Shown here one piece after another: positions 14,898 through 14,948 of a stretch of DNA of 14,948 nucleotides. Position 1 is the stretch's first letter, and every line of letters begins with the position of its first letter. A program made the position numbers and the translations under genes. The notes under the pieces were generated by a model that ran no database searches, was not told where the DNA came from, and was given only the letters and a program-made list of their open reading frames with translations. The stretch comes from an uncultured Muribaculaceae bacterium (GTDB lineage Bacteria; Bacteroidota; Bacteroidia; Bacteroidales; Muribaculaceae), in NCBI GenBank assembly GCA_910578075.1, contig CAJTPK010000044.1:1-14948 (forward strand), given 5' to 3'.

Positions 14898-14948
14898 AGC
14901 CGCGAGTGGGACTCGAACCCACGACCTTTTCGTTACGAATGAAATGCT
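14898..14948 (-). tRNA. tRNA-Thr (anticodon CGU), 3' part; 5' part runs off the window
   Basis: Read on the minus strand, the sequence shows the anticodon arm, a variable loop AGGTC, a T arm GTGGG-TTCGAGT-CCCAC, the acceptor strand TCGCGGC and a U discriminator at 14898. The anticodon loop TTCGTAA (14939-14933) gives CGU, which reads the threonine codon ACG. The anticodon stem TTTCA/CGAAA has four Watson-Crick pairs and an A-C mismatch next to the loop. CCA is not encoded. The acceptor 5' strand and most of the D arm lie beyond the right edge, so identity rests on the anticodon. Confidence 0.88.

Overview
The window looks like chromosomal DNA of a Bacteroidales bacterium, probably a gut relative of the Muribaculaceae/Prevotella/Bacteroides group. 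Three things suggest this. Several genes have TAnnTTTG -7 boxes, two of them with a TTTG -33 box exactly 20 bp upstream. Start codons lack clear Shine-Dalgarno sites. The secreted proteins are of Bacteroidetes type: a streptopain-like C10 protease and a repeat protein that both end in a GxYxxNGKKxxxK-like tail, and a lipoprotein with acidic residues just after its cysteine. The genus cannot be fixed from sequence reading alone.

Layout. Positions 1-559 are non-coding and hold a short AACTCCTxATTCCT repeat, a roughly 210-bp nested palindromic element and the promoter of the first gene. Next is a two-gene secreted unit (560-5822): a 917-residue protein of seven Ig-like repeats, then 16 bp later a C10 cysteine protease, closed by a strong terminator. 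The non-coding stretch 5823-6287 holds that terminator, a roughly 217-bp element with long terminal inverted repeats, a small hairpin and a well-formed promoter. Then come an EamA-type DMT transporter and an NhaP2/CvrA-type K+/H+ antiporter, each with its own promoter. A FadR-type GntR regulator runs convergently toward the antiporter, and a YbiT-like ABC-F ATPase is divergent from the regulator. A surface lipoprotein of unknown function follows the ABC-F gene. On the minus strand, reading leftward from the right edge, are a partial tRNA-Thr(CGU) with its terminator, a cluster of AACTCCTAATTCCT repeats, ridA and a Uup-type ABC-F gene. The last two look like an operon.

How the genes may work together. 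The repeat protein and protease share a likely transcript and the same kind of C-terminal tail, so they probably leave the cell by the same route. ridA and uup are tightly spaced housekeeping genes for reactive enamine/imine removal and ribosome-associated ATPase function. The transporter, antiporter and GntR regulator show no clear shared pathway. I see no phage, conjugative, CRISPR, toxin-antitoxin or biosynthetic cluster. The least explained parts are the two palindromic intergenic elements, the seven-repeat protein beside the protease, and the degenerate second ATPase site of the YbiT-like protein.
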